A stretch of DNA of 64,000 nucleotides from OMIW01 sp044235645 (GTDB lineage Bacteria; Bdellovibrionota_C; UBA2361; OMIW01): NCBI GenBank assembly GCA_044235645.1, contig JBIIHQ010000008.1, forward strand, positions 91,018-155,017, in the 5' to 3' direction. A model generated the notes under the pieces. It did no database searches and was not told the DNA's origin. It saw only the letters and a list, made by a program, of their open reading frames with translations. Position numbers and translations under genes: made by a program. This document shows positions 35,760 to 45,139 of the stretch, one piece after another. Positions within the stretch are counted from its first letter, which is position 1. Each line of letters begins with the position of its first letter.

Positions 35760-37076
35760 TTACGGAATCTCTTTAACCCCTGGTGTTCCGTCGAACAACC
35801 GTGGCAAATCTCGCCAACAATCGAGGTAATCATCCTGAATTGCCTCGGTCGTCGCCGCGAATTCTGTTAGCTGTTGAGGGAATCTTGTTTCGAACATAAA
35901 AGCCATCGTGTCAGAAAGCTTAGTTGGCCGTAAGTCACCCTCTGATGCCCGCTTGAATCCAAAGGCATCGGGACCATGAGGAAGCATCATGTTATGAAGA
36001 CTCATACCTCCTGGGACAAAGCCCCGCTCTTTGGCGTCATAAGTGCCACAGATGAGCCCCATAAATTCCGACATAACGTTGCGGTGGTACCAGGGAGGGC
36101 GAAAGGTGTGCTCAGCGACCATCCATCGAGGGGGAAATATGACAAAATCGATGTTCGCCGTCCCCGCTTCTCCCGATGGCGCAGTGAGGACGGTAAATAT
36201 AGATGGATCAGGATGGTCAAACAGGATCGCACCGACGGGGGAAAATGTAGAGAGGTCATATTTGTAAGGCGCGTAGTTACCGTGCCAGGCGACCACATCA
36301 AGGGGCGAGTGATTGATCGTTGTTCGATAAAATCGACCGCACCACTTGATCACCAGTTCACAGGGCGATTCTTTGTCTTCATACGCAGCGACCGGGGTCT
36401 TGAAATCCCGGGGATTTGCGAGACAGTTCGCCCCGATTGGTCCCCGCTCGGGTAGCGTAAATCGCGAACCATAATTTTCGCAGATATACCCTCGGACTAT
36501 CCCCTCCCCGGTCGTCCTTGCCAAACGGCAGAACATGCCTCGCGGCAACACCGCGATTTCCCCGGGGCTTACCTCGATAATGCCCAATTCGGTAAAGAGC
36601 TGAATCGAACCCAGCTGCGGGACAAAAAGAAGCTCTCCATCCGCGTTCGCGACGTATTCATTATCTTGATCAGCGTTCCACACATAGACATGCGCCGCCA
36701 TGCCCACCTGCGACAACACATCTCCGGCGGTGGTCATCGTGCGAACCCCTGAGAGGAATGTCTCTTCATCACTCGGCAACGGGAGCGGATCCCACCGGAG
36801 CTGACCCAGGGGGAGGCCGTGTTGAACCGTATGAGGTGCCGTCTTCCAGAACGGATAGGCAACTTCTGAGAATCGGCCCGTATGTCGCACACTCGGCCGA
36901 ATACGATACAACCATGATCGCTCGTTAATGCCCCGCGGCGCGGTAAAAGCACTTCCCGAGAGCTGTTCTGCGTAGAGACCGTAGTTGCACCGTTGTGGCG
37001 AGTTTTGCCCCTGCGGAAGCGCACCCGGTAGCGCTTCCGTCTCAAAATCATTCCCAAACCCTGACTGATAGCGCAT
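35760..37076 (-). CDS. hmgA: Homogentisate 1,2-dioxygenase
   Basis: The enzyme opens the aromatic ring of homogentisate to maleylacetoacetate in tyrosine/phenylalanine catabolism, using Fe(II) and O2. The 438-residue protein begins RYQSGFGNDFETEALPGALP, an almost invariant opening of the family, with APRGINERSWLYRIRPSV soon after and the metal-binding HNMMLPHGPD region near 375-390. GGAGGTGG lies just before the ATG at 37076, a strong ribosome site. maiA and fahA are not adjacent, so the downstream steps must be encoded elsewhere. Confidence 0.95.
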   Translation of the reverse strand: MRYQSGFGNDFETEALPGALPQGQNSPQRCNYGLYAEQLSGSAFTAPRGINERSWLYRIRPSVRHTGRFSEVAYPFWKTAPHTVQHGLPLGQLRWDPLPLPSDEETFLSGVRTMTTAGDVLSQVGMAAHVYVWNADQDNEYVANADGELLFVPQLGSIQLFTELGIIEVSPGEIAVLPRGMFCRLARTTGEGIVRGYICENYGSRFTLPERGPIGANCLANPRDFKTPVAAYEDKESPCELVIKWCGRFYRTTINHSPLDVVAWHGNYAPYKYDLSTFSPVGAILFDHPDPSIFTVLTAPSGEAGTANIDFVIFPPRWMVAEHTFRPPWYHRNVMSEFMGLICGTYDAKERGFVPGGMSLHNMMLPHGPDAFGFKRASEGDLRPTKLSDTMAFMFETRFPQQLTEFAATTEAIQDDYLDCWRDLPRLFDGTPGVKEIP

Positions 37077-37246
37077 GCCACCTCCTCGGGATTAATTAAA
37101 ACGGAACAAGCCGACGATTAGTGACAACCACGCCTGCCCTGGAGCGATGATTGAATAATCCCGGATAAACCGAAATCCTCACCATCCATTCGGAGTTTTA
37201 CCCTACAACGGCGACCCACCATCCGAAAGTCCCCTCTCTACTTCTT

Positions 37247-38038
37247 TCATCCCACCCCTTCCGGATACAACACCTCATCAAGCACCAATCCGTACGGTGG
37301 CGCGGTCACCCCTGCCCGCTCCCGGGACCGCGCAGATAGAATCTCCCCGATACCTTCCCGTATTCGCCCCCGCGCCCGGTCGAGCATCGTACCGACCATG
37401 ATCCGAACCTGGTGCTGCAAAAACCCCCCCACGACCTCGTAGTGTAGCAATCCCGCATCCTCGAACCACCGCGATGATTGTATTGTTTTAACAGGTGAGA
37501 GCGCCTGACAACATGCGCCTCGAAAGCTGGTAAAGTCATGAGTTCCCAGGAATGCCGCTGCATCCTCTTGCAAACCCATCTGTTCCAACGGGGAGACTAC
37601 ATGCAGCACCCGTCCTCGTTCGAGCACCGGTGGCGCGGAGCGATTCAAAATCCGATAGATATACCGGCGCCCGAGCGATGATCGTCGGGGATGAAAATCT
37701 GGGGATACGAGAGACGCCTCACGCACCGCCAGCCGACCTTTCAAAATACTGCTGATGGCGTGGATCAGCCGCCCGGTATCGGGCGCACTTGGACACCTGA
37801 ACACCACCACCTGGCCCCGTGCATGAACTCCAGCGTCGGTTCGACCCGCCGCGTGGAGCAACACTGAGGGCAATCGGAGGACCGTTCGTAACGCATCACC
37901 GAGCTCACCCTGGACAGTTGGAAGTCCGGGCTGATATTGCCAACCGTGAAACGCCTGCCCGTCGTATTCAATGACGAGCTTTACTGCGACACCCTGCTCA
38001 GAGACTGCGACCTCTCCCATCATTGTCACGCCGACCAT
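37247..38038 (-). CDS. truA: tRNA pseudouridine(38-40) synthase
   Basis: It isomerises uridines 38-40 of the tRNA anticodon arm. The active-site Asp is in HAAGRTDAGVHARGQV. Other signatures are IEYDGQAFHGWQ near the N-terminus, FHPRRSSLGRRYIYRI, GTHDFTSFRGA and a C-terminal LQHQVRIMVGTML. The start is set at the ATG at 38038. Met codons at 38023 and 38020 are also possible, because the domain begins only at about residue 19. It follows the usg-like gene by 27 bases on the same strand, the same pairing as in E. coli. Confidence 0.93.
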   Translation of the reverse strand: MVGVTMMGEVAVSEQGVAVKLVIEYDGQAFHGWQYQPGLPTVQGELGDALRTVLRLPSVLLHAAGRTDAGVHARGQVVVFRCPSAPDTGRLIHAISSILKGRLAVREASLVSPDFHPRRSSLGRRYIYRILNRSAPPVLERGRVLHVVSPLEQMGLQEDAAAFLGTHDFTSFRGACCQALSPVKTIQSSRWFEDAGLLHYEVVGGFLQHQVRIMVGTMLDRARGRIREGIGEILSARSRERAGVTAPPYGLVLDEVLYPEGVG

Positions 38039-38065
38039 CAATCCGCGATTCGATTATCGAATCCC

Positions 38066-39193
38066 CTACTGCGGCATCACCCCGCCCCGCTTGCTCCGTA
38101 CATAATCTTCGATCACCGAGAGTGCGGCTCGCGCCCCTACTGCCCGCACATTATCAACCACCGACCAGGCGCTCACCCGCCCTCCCCGGACGTCGGCCTG
38201 TTCACCCCCCGATTCGAGACCTTCATGAGAGTATCGCACACGACCAATCTGGATTGAATCTTGTCCTATAACCGAAAGATGCATCGGCAGCTCTGCTTCA
38301 TGAGAGAGCGAGAGAGAAGGATCGCCCCGAAGTGCCTCAAAAAGCTCCTCAGATTCGACCTTATTTGCGAACTCGATACATACACTCGTTCCACATCCGT
38401 GAAACACCGGAACCCGTATCGCCGTCGTCGTTATTGGCAGCGAATCCCATAAATCTGCACCACCTTGAGACGCGAGGAGTCGTCGAACCTCCCCCGCAAT
38501 CAAGCGCTCCTCTGAAGTGAACCCATCAGGAAGCACCGTGCCAATCAGCGGGATACAGTTAAAAGCAATCTGCTCACCAAAAACCTCCCCCTCAAAAGCT
38601 CTTTGGTTACATATCGCAATACTCTGGCCCCACAGCTCATCAAGACCGTCTCTTCCTGCATCAGAGACTGATTGAAGCGTCGTTGCAACGATCTCCGAGA
38701 CAACCCCCTTTTTCGCCAGCGCTCGCGCGACCGCAGCTATTTGAACAGCTGATGCCCCTGCAATTGATAGGTGCGCTCCAGGACGATATTCTCCACCGAT
38801 CCCAATTAAAGGAGCGATCAACGAGACGTTTGGATCGAGTCTGTACGCCGGGGTTAAATCGACAATACACACCCCCTCTGCAGAAATCTGAGGAATCACC
38901 TCTTTAGCGTAGCCCCCAGGAACTGCGAGAATCACCAGCTCTACCCCCAAAAGGCGCTCCGGTTCGTACTCCTGAATCTCAACTTCCTCACCCCGCACCC
39001 GGTACAGCTCGCCCGCCGAACTCGCCGTTCCAAAAAGTCGCAGGTCGTCGATACGCACCCTCTGTTCTTCAAGAAGCGAAACCACCTCAGAACCAACAAC
39101 TCCGCCGGCCCCTATTATCGCCACAGAGGTGTGGGCAGCTGGAGTCGAAGTCGTATCTTTTTTTCCTCCGACCGGAGGGTAAGGATGATTCAT
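38066..39193 (-). CDS. usg: USG-1-like protein (aspartate-semialdehyde dehydrogenase family without catalytic Cys)
   Basis: The 375-residue protein has the Asd fold: a Rossmann start VAIIGAGGVVGSEVVSLL (near 24-41), VDLTPAYRLDPNVSLI, an IAFNCIPLIGTVLPDGFTSEE segment and a C-terminal WSVVDNVRAVGARAAL. True Asd enzymes carry a Cys in SNPNCST. Here the aligned stretch reads IAGASAVQ with Ala147, so no acyl-thioester can form. E. coli Usg lacks the same Cys, shares the FGxQxAFNxxPLxx and EERxxxxEVRxxL patterns, and is also encoded directly before truA. The role of Usg is unknown. The frame is otherwise intact, so it is probably a maintained non-dehydrogenase rather than a broken asd. Confidence 0.8.
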   Translation of the reverse strand: MNHPYPPVGGKKDTTSTPAAHTSVAIIGAGGVVGSEVVSLLEEQRVRIDDLRLFGTASSAGELYRVRGEEVEIQEYEPERLLGVELVILAVPGGYAKEVIPQISAEGVCIVDLTPAYRLDPNVSLIAPLIGIGGEYRPGAHLSIAGASAVQIAAVARALAKKGVVSEIVATTLQSVSDAGRDGLDELWGQSIAICNQRAFEGEVFGEQIAFNCIPLIGTVLPDGFTSEERLIAGEVRRLLASQGGADLWDSLPITTTAIRVPVFHGCGTSVCIEFANKVESEELFEALRGDPSLSLSHEAELPMHLSVIGQDSIQIGRVRYSHEGLESGGEQADVRGGRVSAWSVVDNVRAVGARAALSVIEDYVRSKRGGVMPQ

Positions 39194-39358
39194 GCGTTAT
39201 CGTTGGAGATGAAGTAGTATGCGTTGTCCAGAGCTTTGAGGGGACCGCACTGAGTACTTGCGAGGAGGTAAAAAGTATCAGGCTTCAGGAGATAATATCG
39301 AAAGACTAGGCGCTCAAGAGGGTAAAGTCAATCGCGTCGCAACCAGTGGGTATCCCAC

Positions 39359-40516
39359 TCACCCCATCACCCGCTCAATCCGCTCGACCGCCTCGTCGAG
39401 ATCATCAACCCGCGTGTCATGGTGAGGAGCAAACCGAAGATACCCTCCCCGCGAGGAGCAGACTATGCTTTGCTCACCCAACACGGTCACACAGGCCCGT
39501 GGATCGACCGTTCCCGTATGAAAACTGAGAACCCCCGCTCGGGCCCCTTCGGGCAGCCGTACGAGACCAAAACCGAGCCTCGCCAGTCGCCCGATAAGGT
39601 GCTGCTGGCGCTGCTGCAATCGCTCCCACAGCACCTGATCTTCTCCTTGGCGGAGATGATCCTCCAGCGCCGCTGCGAGCCCCACGGTTGAAAACACGGG
39701 TAGTGTGCTGAATTGATAACGGCGAGCGTCAGAGAGCGGCTGGATGCGATGGTCAAGATAGTTTTCTCCCTGTTGCATCATATCGGGGCCAACCCAGATA
39801 TCGTCGAGCTCCCCCATGAGTCGTTCACTCACATAAAGGAAACCTGACCCAACTGGTCCCCGCAACCATTTCCAACCCGAGCTCACTAATGCATCAACAC
39901 CGAACTGACTCGGATGTACCGGTATCGCGCCAACACTCTGGGCCGCATCGACCACGAAGACAATATCACGCTCTCGGCACAACTCACCGAGCGCCTCAAG
40001 TGAGGTGGTGAAACCACTGGCAAACTGAACATGACTCACCGCAAGAACTCGGGTACGCGGAGTGATCGCTTCCCGAACATCATCAACCGTAAATGAGAGG
40101 GGACGACCTCCATTAACCTGCCCCTTGAATGTTGTTAACCGAACCCCTCTCAATTCCTGAACCGCCCACGGATAGTGGTTCGACGGATACTCGAACCGAT
40201 ACGAAAGAATCTCGTCCCCCTCATTTAATCGAAGCCCGTGGGCTATGACGTTAAGCCCATGAGCACTATTATGAACAAACGCAACCGTGCTTACTGGCAC
40301 CCGGAGCAGTTGCGCTGCCGCATCTCGAACCCGAACGACCGAGTCTTGATAAACCGATAAAGGGCGTTGCCAATTCTCAAACGCACTCGCACAGGACGCA
40401 ATCGCGCTTGCTCCGCTTCGATGAAGGGGAGCTACGCCACAATAATTAAGAAAAATAAGGGGCAACTCGCTACCTTTTCCTTTTTTCTCCTCTTTCTTTC
40501 CTTTCTTCCCCACCAT
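39359..40516 (-). CDS. Class V aminotransferase-fold PLP enzyme
   Basis: The 385-residue protein begins with a Lys-rich tail (KKGKKEEKKGKG) that may be partly untranslated. The PLP domain shows THxS-type VHNSAHGLN, SHVQFASGF, VDAAQSVGAIPVHPSQFGVDAL, and the PLP Lys in SSGWKWLRGPVGSGFLYV. The GWKWL context resembles isopenicillin-N-epimerase/cysteine-desulfurase-like enzymes that release sulfur or ammonia, but the exact reaction is not set. It is 39 bases behind a trans-sulfuration-type gene on the same strand, suggesting sulfur amino acid metabolism. Confidence 0.82.
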   Translation of the reverse strand: MVGKKGKKEEKKGKGSELPLIFLNYCGVAPLHRSGASAIASCASAFENWQRPLSVYQDSVVRVRDAAAQLLRVPVSTVAFVHNSAHGLNVIAHGLRLNEGDEILSYRFEYPSNHYPWAVQELRGVRLTTFKGQVNGGRPLSFTVDDVREAITPRTRVLAVSHVQFASGFTTSLEALGELCRERDIVFVVDAAQSVGAIPVHPSQFGVDALVSSGWKWLRGPVGSGFLYVSERLMGELDDIWVGPDMMQQGENYLDHRIQPLSDARRYQFSTLPVFSTVGLAAALEDHLRQGEDQVLWERLQQRQQHLIGRLARLGFGLVRLPEGARAGVLSFHTGTVDPRACVTVLGEQSIVCSSRGGYLRFAPHHDTRVDDLDEAVERIERVMG

Positions 40517-40555
40517 CTATGACCACTCCCCCTGTCCACGGTTCTCTTATCCACC

Positions 40556-42013
40556 TCACGCTATCCCAGCCTCATTTCTCAAGGTAACCACGCGAGTCGC
40601 GCTCTGCTCTTCCCTTAGAACCCCGTCTCTTGTTGCAATTATTCCTGCCCCAGCAACCCGATCCAACGCAGCCTCAAGATCATCGATCAACTCCTCGCAG
40701 GCCTCAAGCACTCCTACCGAGAGCCTAATCAACCCCTCCTTAATTCCGATCCGCGCCCGTTCCTCTGCAGTATATTGAGCATACGAAATTAGCACCACCG
40801 GCTGAGCGAGGGAGCTTGTTCCTCCAAACGATGCCGCTAATTTCCAGAGCGAAAGACTATCTATCACATCGTGAGCACAATGCTGGCCCCCCTTTACTGA
40901 GAACGATATAACACTCCCACCCCCATGCAATGACCTTTTTGCAGTTCCAAAATCGGGGTGCGAGGGCAACAGTGGATACCACACCTGTTCGACGGCCGGG
41001 TGTCGCTCAAGCCGCTGAGCGACCCGAAGCGCCCGTCGATTCTGCTCCTCGACCCGCAACCGCAACGTCTGCAAACCCTCCCACAGCCGCCACGCTCCTC
41101 CTGGGTCCATCGCTCCTCCCTCAAGCCCCACGGTGGATCGCACTGCTCGCACCAGCGACGCAATCCCGATGACGGCCCCCCCCATCACCGCATTATGCCC
41201 TCCTAGGTACTTCGTTACCGAGTGCACCACCAGATCAGCCCCAAGAGTCAGTGGGCGCAGATTAATCGGCGTCGCAAAGGTTGCATCAACAACCAAAGGC
41301 ACCAAAGCTGCACGGGTACGCCGCGCAACAGCAGCCACATCCGCAATACGCAAATAGGGATTACTCGGCGTTTCAACAAAAACAAAGCCAACCCCATCAA
41401 GCGGCACAAAGGGAAGTTCCGCATGATCAACCGTCTGCACTGAAAGTCCGTACAAACGTCCAAGCCGATCGAACAGAATTCGCGATTTCTTGTAACACTC
41501 CGCCGTTACGATACATGACGTCCGACCCGCGGCGACCGCCTGTTCAGCAAGGGTGGTAAGCACCACCGATACCGCCCTCATCCCATCGGAAACGAGCAAG
41601 CCCTCGATTGAAGAACGGAGTGAATCACTCCGCGCGACCTCAAGATCGCACAGCGCTTGCTCCACGGTAGCAACCGTAGTGTTCCCATACCGTCCGTATT
41701 CCAGATGGACTGGAACCGTTCCCGCACTTACTCCCGCCTGATAATTCGCGAGCGACACCGTCGAATCAAAACAGTGGAACGTCCCAAAATCAATCGGCAG
41801 TCCGATTGATTGGGTTACGACCGTCCCTGTCGGGGAGGAGTGTATTGAGCCCGTCGTGGGAGGATGCTGTATCACTGCCGACGGATGAGCCGCCGCAGAC
41901 ACGATGGCGCTCGGGGATGAGGACGATTTCTCCGTTGCCAGGGCTGAACCACCATCAAGACACGAGCACAGATGCAGCCGTTTGAGGGGAGTAGAGGAAA
42001 AAGAGGAGGACAT
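40556..42013 (-). CDS. Cys/Met metabolism PLP-dependent enzyme (cystathionine gamma-synthase/lyase-like)
   Basis: The 485-residue protein has an N-terminal Ser/Ala-rich extension of about 65 residues and then a trans-sulfuration-family core: YGRYGNTTVATVEQAL, the SDGMRAVSVVL segment, FVETPSNPYLRI, VDATFATPIN and the PLP Lys in HSVTKYLGGHNAVMGG. The C-terminal domain includes FGGTSSLAQPVVLISYA. Family members make or split cystathionine, or form methanethiol or homocysteine. Activity cannot be fixed by motif alone. GGAG lies 6 bases before the ATG. It is upstream of the class V aminotransferase gene, likely one operon. Confidence 0.85.
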   Translation of the reverse strand: MSSSFSSTPLKRLHLCSCLDGGSALATEKSSSSPSAIVSAAAHPSAVIQHPPTTGSIHSSPTGTVVTQSIGLPIDFGTFHCFDSTVSLANYQAGVSAGTVPVHLEYGRYGNTTVATVEQALCDLEVARSDSLRSSIEGLLVSDGMRAVSVVLTTLAEQAVAAGRTSCIVTAECYKKSRILFDRLGRLYGLSVQTVDHAELPFVPLDGVGFVFVETPSNPYLRIADVAAVARRTRAALVPLVVDATFATPINLRPLTLGADLVVHSVTKYLGGHNAVMGGAVIGIASLVRAVRSTVGLEGGAMDPGGAWRLWEGLQTLRLRVEEQNRRALRVAQRLERHPAVEQVWYPLLPSHPDFGTAKRSLHGGGSVISFSVKGGQHCAHDVIDSLSLWKLAASFGGTSSLAQPVVLISYAQYTAEERARIGIKEGLIRLSVGVLEACEELIDDLEAALDRVAGAGIIATRDGVLREEQSATRVVTLRNEAGIA

Positions 42014-42130
42014 GGAAGCTCCAGGATCACTAACCGTTTACGGAAAAGTGGCTTCCATTCATGGCTCGGTTGAACCAACGATACAATGCCACTCATCACA
42101 CGTTTGCCGTCCTCGTTTTTTCCCCTTTCC

Positions 42131-42403
42131 TCATATCAGTGCGACTGAGGTCAGACCGAAAAAAGAATACAGCGCGAAAGATACGGCTCCCGCCGAGAGT
42201 CGTATCGCCGCCGTTTTTCCTGGGTATCTTCCCGTATCCAACAGATACGACAGCCCCTCTTGAACCCGCGGAGCGATGAGCGCCCACATGGGATCCAAGC
42301 GAGTCTGAACCTGAAAGGAACTGAGAAGATGTACGTAGAGGAAGCTGGAGCGATCCTCTCTCATCTTCCAGAGCGAACCACCACCCCGAGCCATCTCGGG
42401 CAT
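42131..42403 (-). CDS. Doubtful small hydrophobic protein
   Basis: A 90-residue frame with a hydrophobic C-terminal helix (AGAVSFALYSFFGLTSVALI). GGAAG precedes the internal Met (MREDRSS) at residue 14. No homology recognised. It may be a small membrane protein or chance. Confidence 0.25.
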   Translation of the reverse strand: MPEMARGGGSLWKMREDRSSFLYVHLLSSFQVQTRLDPMWALIAPRVQEGLSYLLDTGRYPGKTAAIRLSAGAVSFALYSFFGLTSVALI

Positions 42404-42520
42404 TCACTCTGACGGAATTGGCACCCTGCAGTGAGCAAAGAGCGGAGAACTCTCTGCGCGTCGATGACCGCCTTTGCCCCTAGAACCTCGGGGGAAAACC
42501 CAAGGTTAAGAGAAATTTAA

Positions 42521-42718
42521 TCACCCTGCCATCTCACGACGGGTTGCCGAGGCTTCATCGGGCCGTTCCCTCCACCTCTCTTGATAAGAGCCAAATTGTT
42601 CTAGTATCTTAAGCGCTTTTTTGAACGTTCGCAAGCGAAATTCGATGGGAAGACCGGGAAAAGCGAAGATGTTAATGTCCGATTTATTGATCACAAGGGG
42701 CTTCACTCTTGGCAACAT
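42521..42718 (-). CDS. Doubtful small protein
   Basis: A 65-residue frame with a plausible amphipathic helix (FRLRTFKKALKILEQFG) and a charged C-terminus. It faintly resembles the end of some small helical domains. No ribosome site or family recognised. Confidence 0.25.
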   Translation of the reverse strand: MLPRVKPLVINKSDINIFAFPGLPIEFRLRTFKKALKILEQFGSYQERWRERPDEASATRREMAG

Positions 42719-42873
42719 CAGTGCGTTAACAACGATGTGAATCGCAAAGACCGGACTGCCCTCACCGAGCGAACGCGAAGTAAATCAAAGGGTCGACTTC
42801 CTCTCCATCGGGGGTCACCCTTTCCTCGTTTTTTCAGCAAACCCTCGTAATCTATCCCCACCACCTATCCACC

Positions 42874-44931
42874 ATGCCTCATCCCACCCCCCCAACCTCA
42901 TCACCTCTGACCGTTGACCTCGACGGAGTTACCCTTAACGCTTTTACCGATGACTTGCTTGCCGGTATCATCGTCGCACCCGATGGCGAAATGGTCGACA
43001 AGTTTGCAAAGTCGTCGGATGGGACAGCCGGACATGTTTCTTACGAAGGGGGAACGGCACCGTACTTTATGGGCTCTCTCCCCTCGGGAGACATTGGAGT
43101 CCTTATCTCCTGGGACCCACTGCCAGAGCCGGTTCATTTCGAGGTTTCGCCACAACCTCTCTCCCTGATCGGAGCCCTCCAAGATACTCCGACGCACGGC
43201 TTTACGGATCAATTCTCGCTCGCCACCGAACAACCGCTTATCGCCCGTCGCTCATGGACGATGTCGCTCGGAGCGATGCGAAAGGTACGCGCCCTTTTCG
43301 AGGGTGGCGTGCCTGATCTGAGCACAACGATCATATCGGTACATCCCCACAGCCTGACGATGGAACAAGCCATTCCCGGTGGCTATCGGTGCACCCTGTG
43401 CCTCACTCTCTCGGACGGTTCGCTCAAGCAGGAGGGAGACTCAGTTATCTTTACTCCCCATGATGGCGTCATAGCCGGGACTATCGCGCTGACCACTGAC
43501 CATCACCGACATCCGACATTCCACCTCCGCGATCTTTTCTCTCCCGCCGAGGAGATAGCTATTGACGATGTCTTCTCGTATTACCTCGCATGGCGCGAGA
43601 ATGGGCTCGGATTTCCTACCGCGCTCGTCGCGGGAAGCCCTCGCTTCAACAATCTTTTCCCACGCGACTTCTCTCATTGGCTCCTCGCGCATGGCCATCG
43701 ACTGTCTCCTTCATTCAAATCTGATGCCCTCTCGGCTCTCCTCTTCAGGATTGCAGGGAATGAAACTGCACCGTACGCAATCGGTGCCTCATCGATTGAT
43801 GATGGCGAACTATCTCACGAAGACACCGTCGGAGAGGCGGCTGGAAACCGGCATGGGTTTGCCCTCGATTACAAAATGATAGATACCACTTATCTCTTGA
43901 TGCCGGTGATAGAGACACTCATAACTTCGGGAGAACCCTTTACCGACGAACTTGTGCGTCTCCTCGACACGACCGATCGCCACGGAATCTCTGGTCGAGA
44001 GAAACTAACCCGCAATCTCCGCCGCATTCACGACAATGCGCGCCCCTTTGCGGAGAGCCGGAATCCTGACGAGCTTATAACCTTTAAATCCGATGCGTCG
44101 GTTGGGGCGTGGCGTGACAGCGCGAGCGGGGATTTTGGAACGCGACGGCCGATGTATGTCTCCATGGGATTGGTTCCAGCAGCGCTGCGCGCAGGTGCAT
44201 TTCTGCTCGATCATCTCTCATCGCTCGGCGAGCGGCTCACTAACGCACCCGCCGCGGAATCACTCCGAGGCCTCGCAACGATCTGGCAAACCGCAACTCC
44301 GACCCTTTTTGCCGTTACTCTCCCCCACCGCCAGGCGTGCGAGCGGATTACCTCGTACTGCTCACACCTTGGCATTCCAGCGACTGCCCCTGTCGCCTCT
44401 CTCGAGGGCAACGACCTCCATTTTCTCTCTCTGGGGCTTCGCAACGATGGGACACCGGTGCACGTGCAATCATCTGATATCGCATTTCTGCTTTCATACA
44501 CCGATCCTGCACCCGATGTAGTGCATCAATCGGCACTCCAGATCATTCGCCCTTTCCCCGCCGGCCTTCTGATCCCCGAGGTGGGATTTGCGGTCGCAGC
44601 CCCCCTGGATCCCTCCCTTATGCGAGATGGGCTCCCTCATCACTACCACGGTGCTTCGGTGTGGAGCTTTCAAAATTACCAACTCCTCATCGCATTCAAT
44701 CGTCAAGAGCAGCGAACCGATCTGCCTCCCGAAACGCGAGAGCTTGTCACTCAAGCCTGTAAACAGCTGCGAACAACGATCAATCAGGTCGCCCCCTTCC
44801 GCCATCAAGAGTTTTGGGGATGGACGTATGATGGATCAACAAACCGCTTCACCCCCGCGCGGGTGCGCGAACGGTCGAACGACCCGTGTCGTATTCAGCT
44901 ATGGAGCACCTTTGGATCAGCAATAAGTTAG
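42874..44931 (+). CDS. Six-hairpin glycosidase-like protein (debranching-enzyme-like)
   Basis: The 685-residue soluble protein has an N-terminal beta-rich domain (about 1-220) and a C-terminal helical domain (about 230-685) with features of an (alpha/alpha)6 barrel: NNLFPRDFSHWLL, HEDTVGEAAG (acidic pair that could be catalytic), FKSDASVGAWRDS and YHGASVWSFQNYQLLIAFNRQ. The last is close to the YHNGSVWPW element of amylo-1,6-glucosidase-type and GH15/GH63-like enzymes. No signal peptide is seen, so it is cytoplasmic. Substrate unknown. The gene stands alone. Confidence 0.6.
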   Translation: MPHPTPPTSSPLTVDLDGVTLNAFTDDLLAGIIVAPDGEMVDKFAKSSDGTAGHVSYEGGTAPYFMGSLPSGDIGVLISWDPLPEPVHFEVSPQPLSLIGALQDTPTHGFTDQFSLATEQPLIARRSWTMSLGAMRKVRALFEGGVPDLSTTIISVHPHSLTMEQAIPGGYRCTLCLTLSDGSLKQEGDSVIFTPHDGVIAGTIALTTDHHRHPTFHLRDLFSPAEEIAIDDVFSYYLAWRENGLGFPTALVAGSPRFNNLFPRDFSHWLLAHGHRLSPSFKSDALSALLFRIAGNETAPYAIGASSIDDGELSHEDTVGEAAGNRHGFALDYKMIDTTYLLMPVIETLITSGEPFTDELVRLLDTTDRHGISGREKLTRNLRRIHDNARPFAESRNPDELITFKSDASVGAWRDSASGDFGTRRPMYVSMGLVPAALRAGAFLLDHLSSLGERLTNAPAAESLRGLATIWQTATPTLFAVTLPHRQACERITSYCSHLGIPATAPVASLEGNDLHFLSLGLRNDGTPVHVQSSDIAFLLSYTDPAPDVVHQSALQIIRPFPAGLLIPEVGFAVAAPLDPSLMRDGLPHHYHGASVWSFQNYQLLIAFNRQEQRTDLPPETRELVTQACKQLRTTINQVAPFRHQEFWGWTYDGSTNRFTPARVRERSNDPCRIQLWSTFGSAIS

Positions 44932-45139
44932 ATTATCCTGCTCTCGCGAGGAACCAGCGTTGTTTCCATCCTTTCGATATCGCATCAAACAGCTACCCCC
45001 TCCTTGTTCAATTCCCAGCCCGATGTATAATGCCCGGGTCAGAACAGCTGGACGGGAACATTGACGCGATGTATGGCCCATCCTGCGTATTCTCAAGCGA
45101 TGCCTCAATTCTGCACTTCAACCTTTCCAACCGAACCCC

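Larger units (their letters stand above)
42014..42873. other. Intergenic region with only doubtful small frames
   Basis: 860 bases between divergent genes. The sequence is not obviously coding. Two minus-strand frames (42131-42403 and 42521-42718) are listed separately as doubtful. An upstream region for both flanking genes is expected. I see no RNA gene or clear promoter. Confidence 0.5.

Noticed and set aside
38066..39193. Functional aspartate-semialdehyde dehydrogenase
   Set aside because: The catalytic Cys is replaced by Ala147; Usg-like is a better call.
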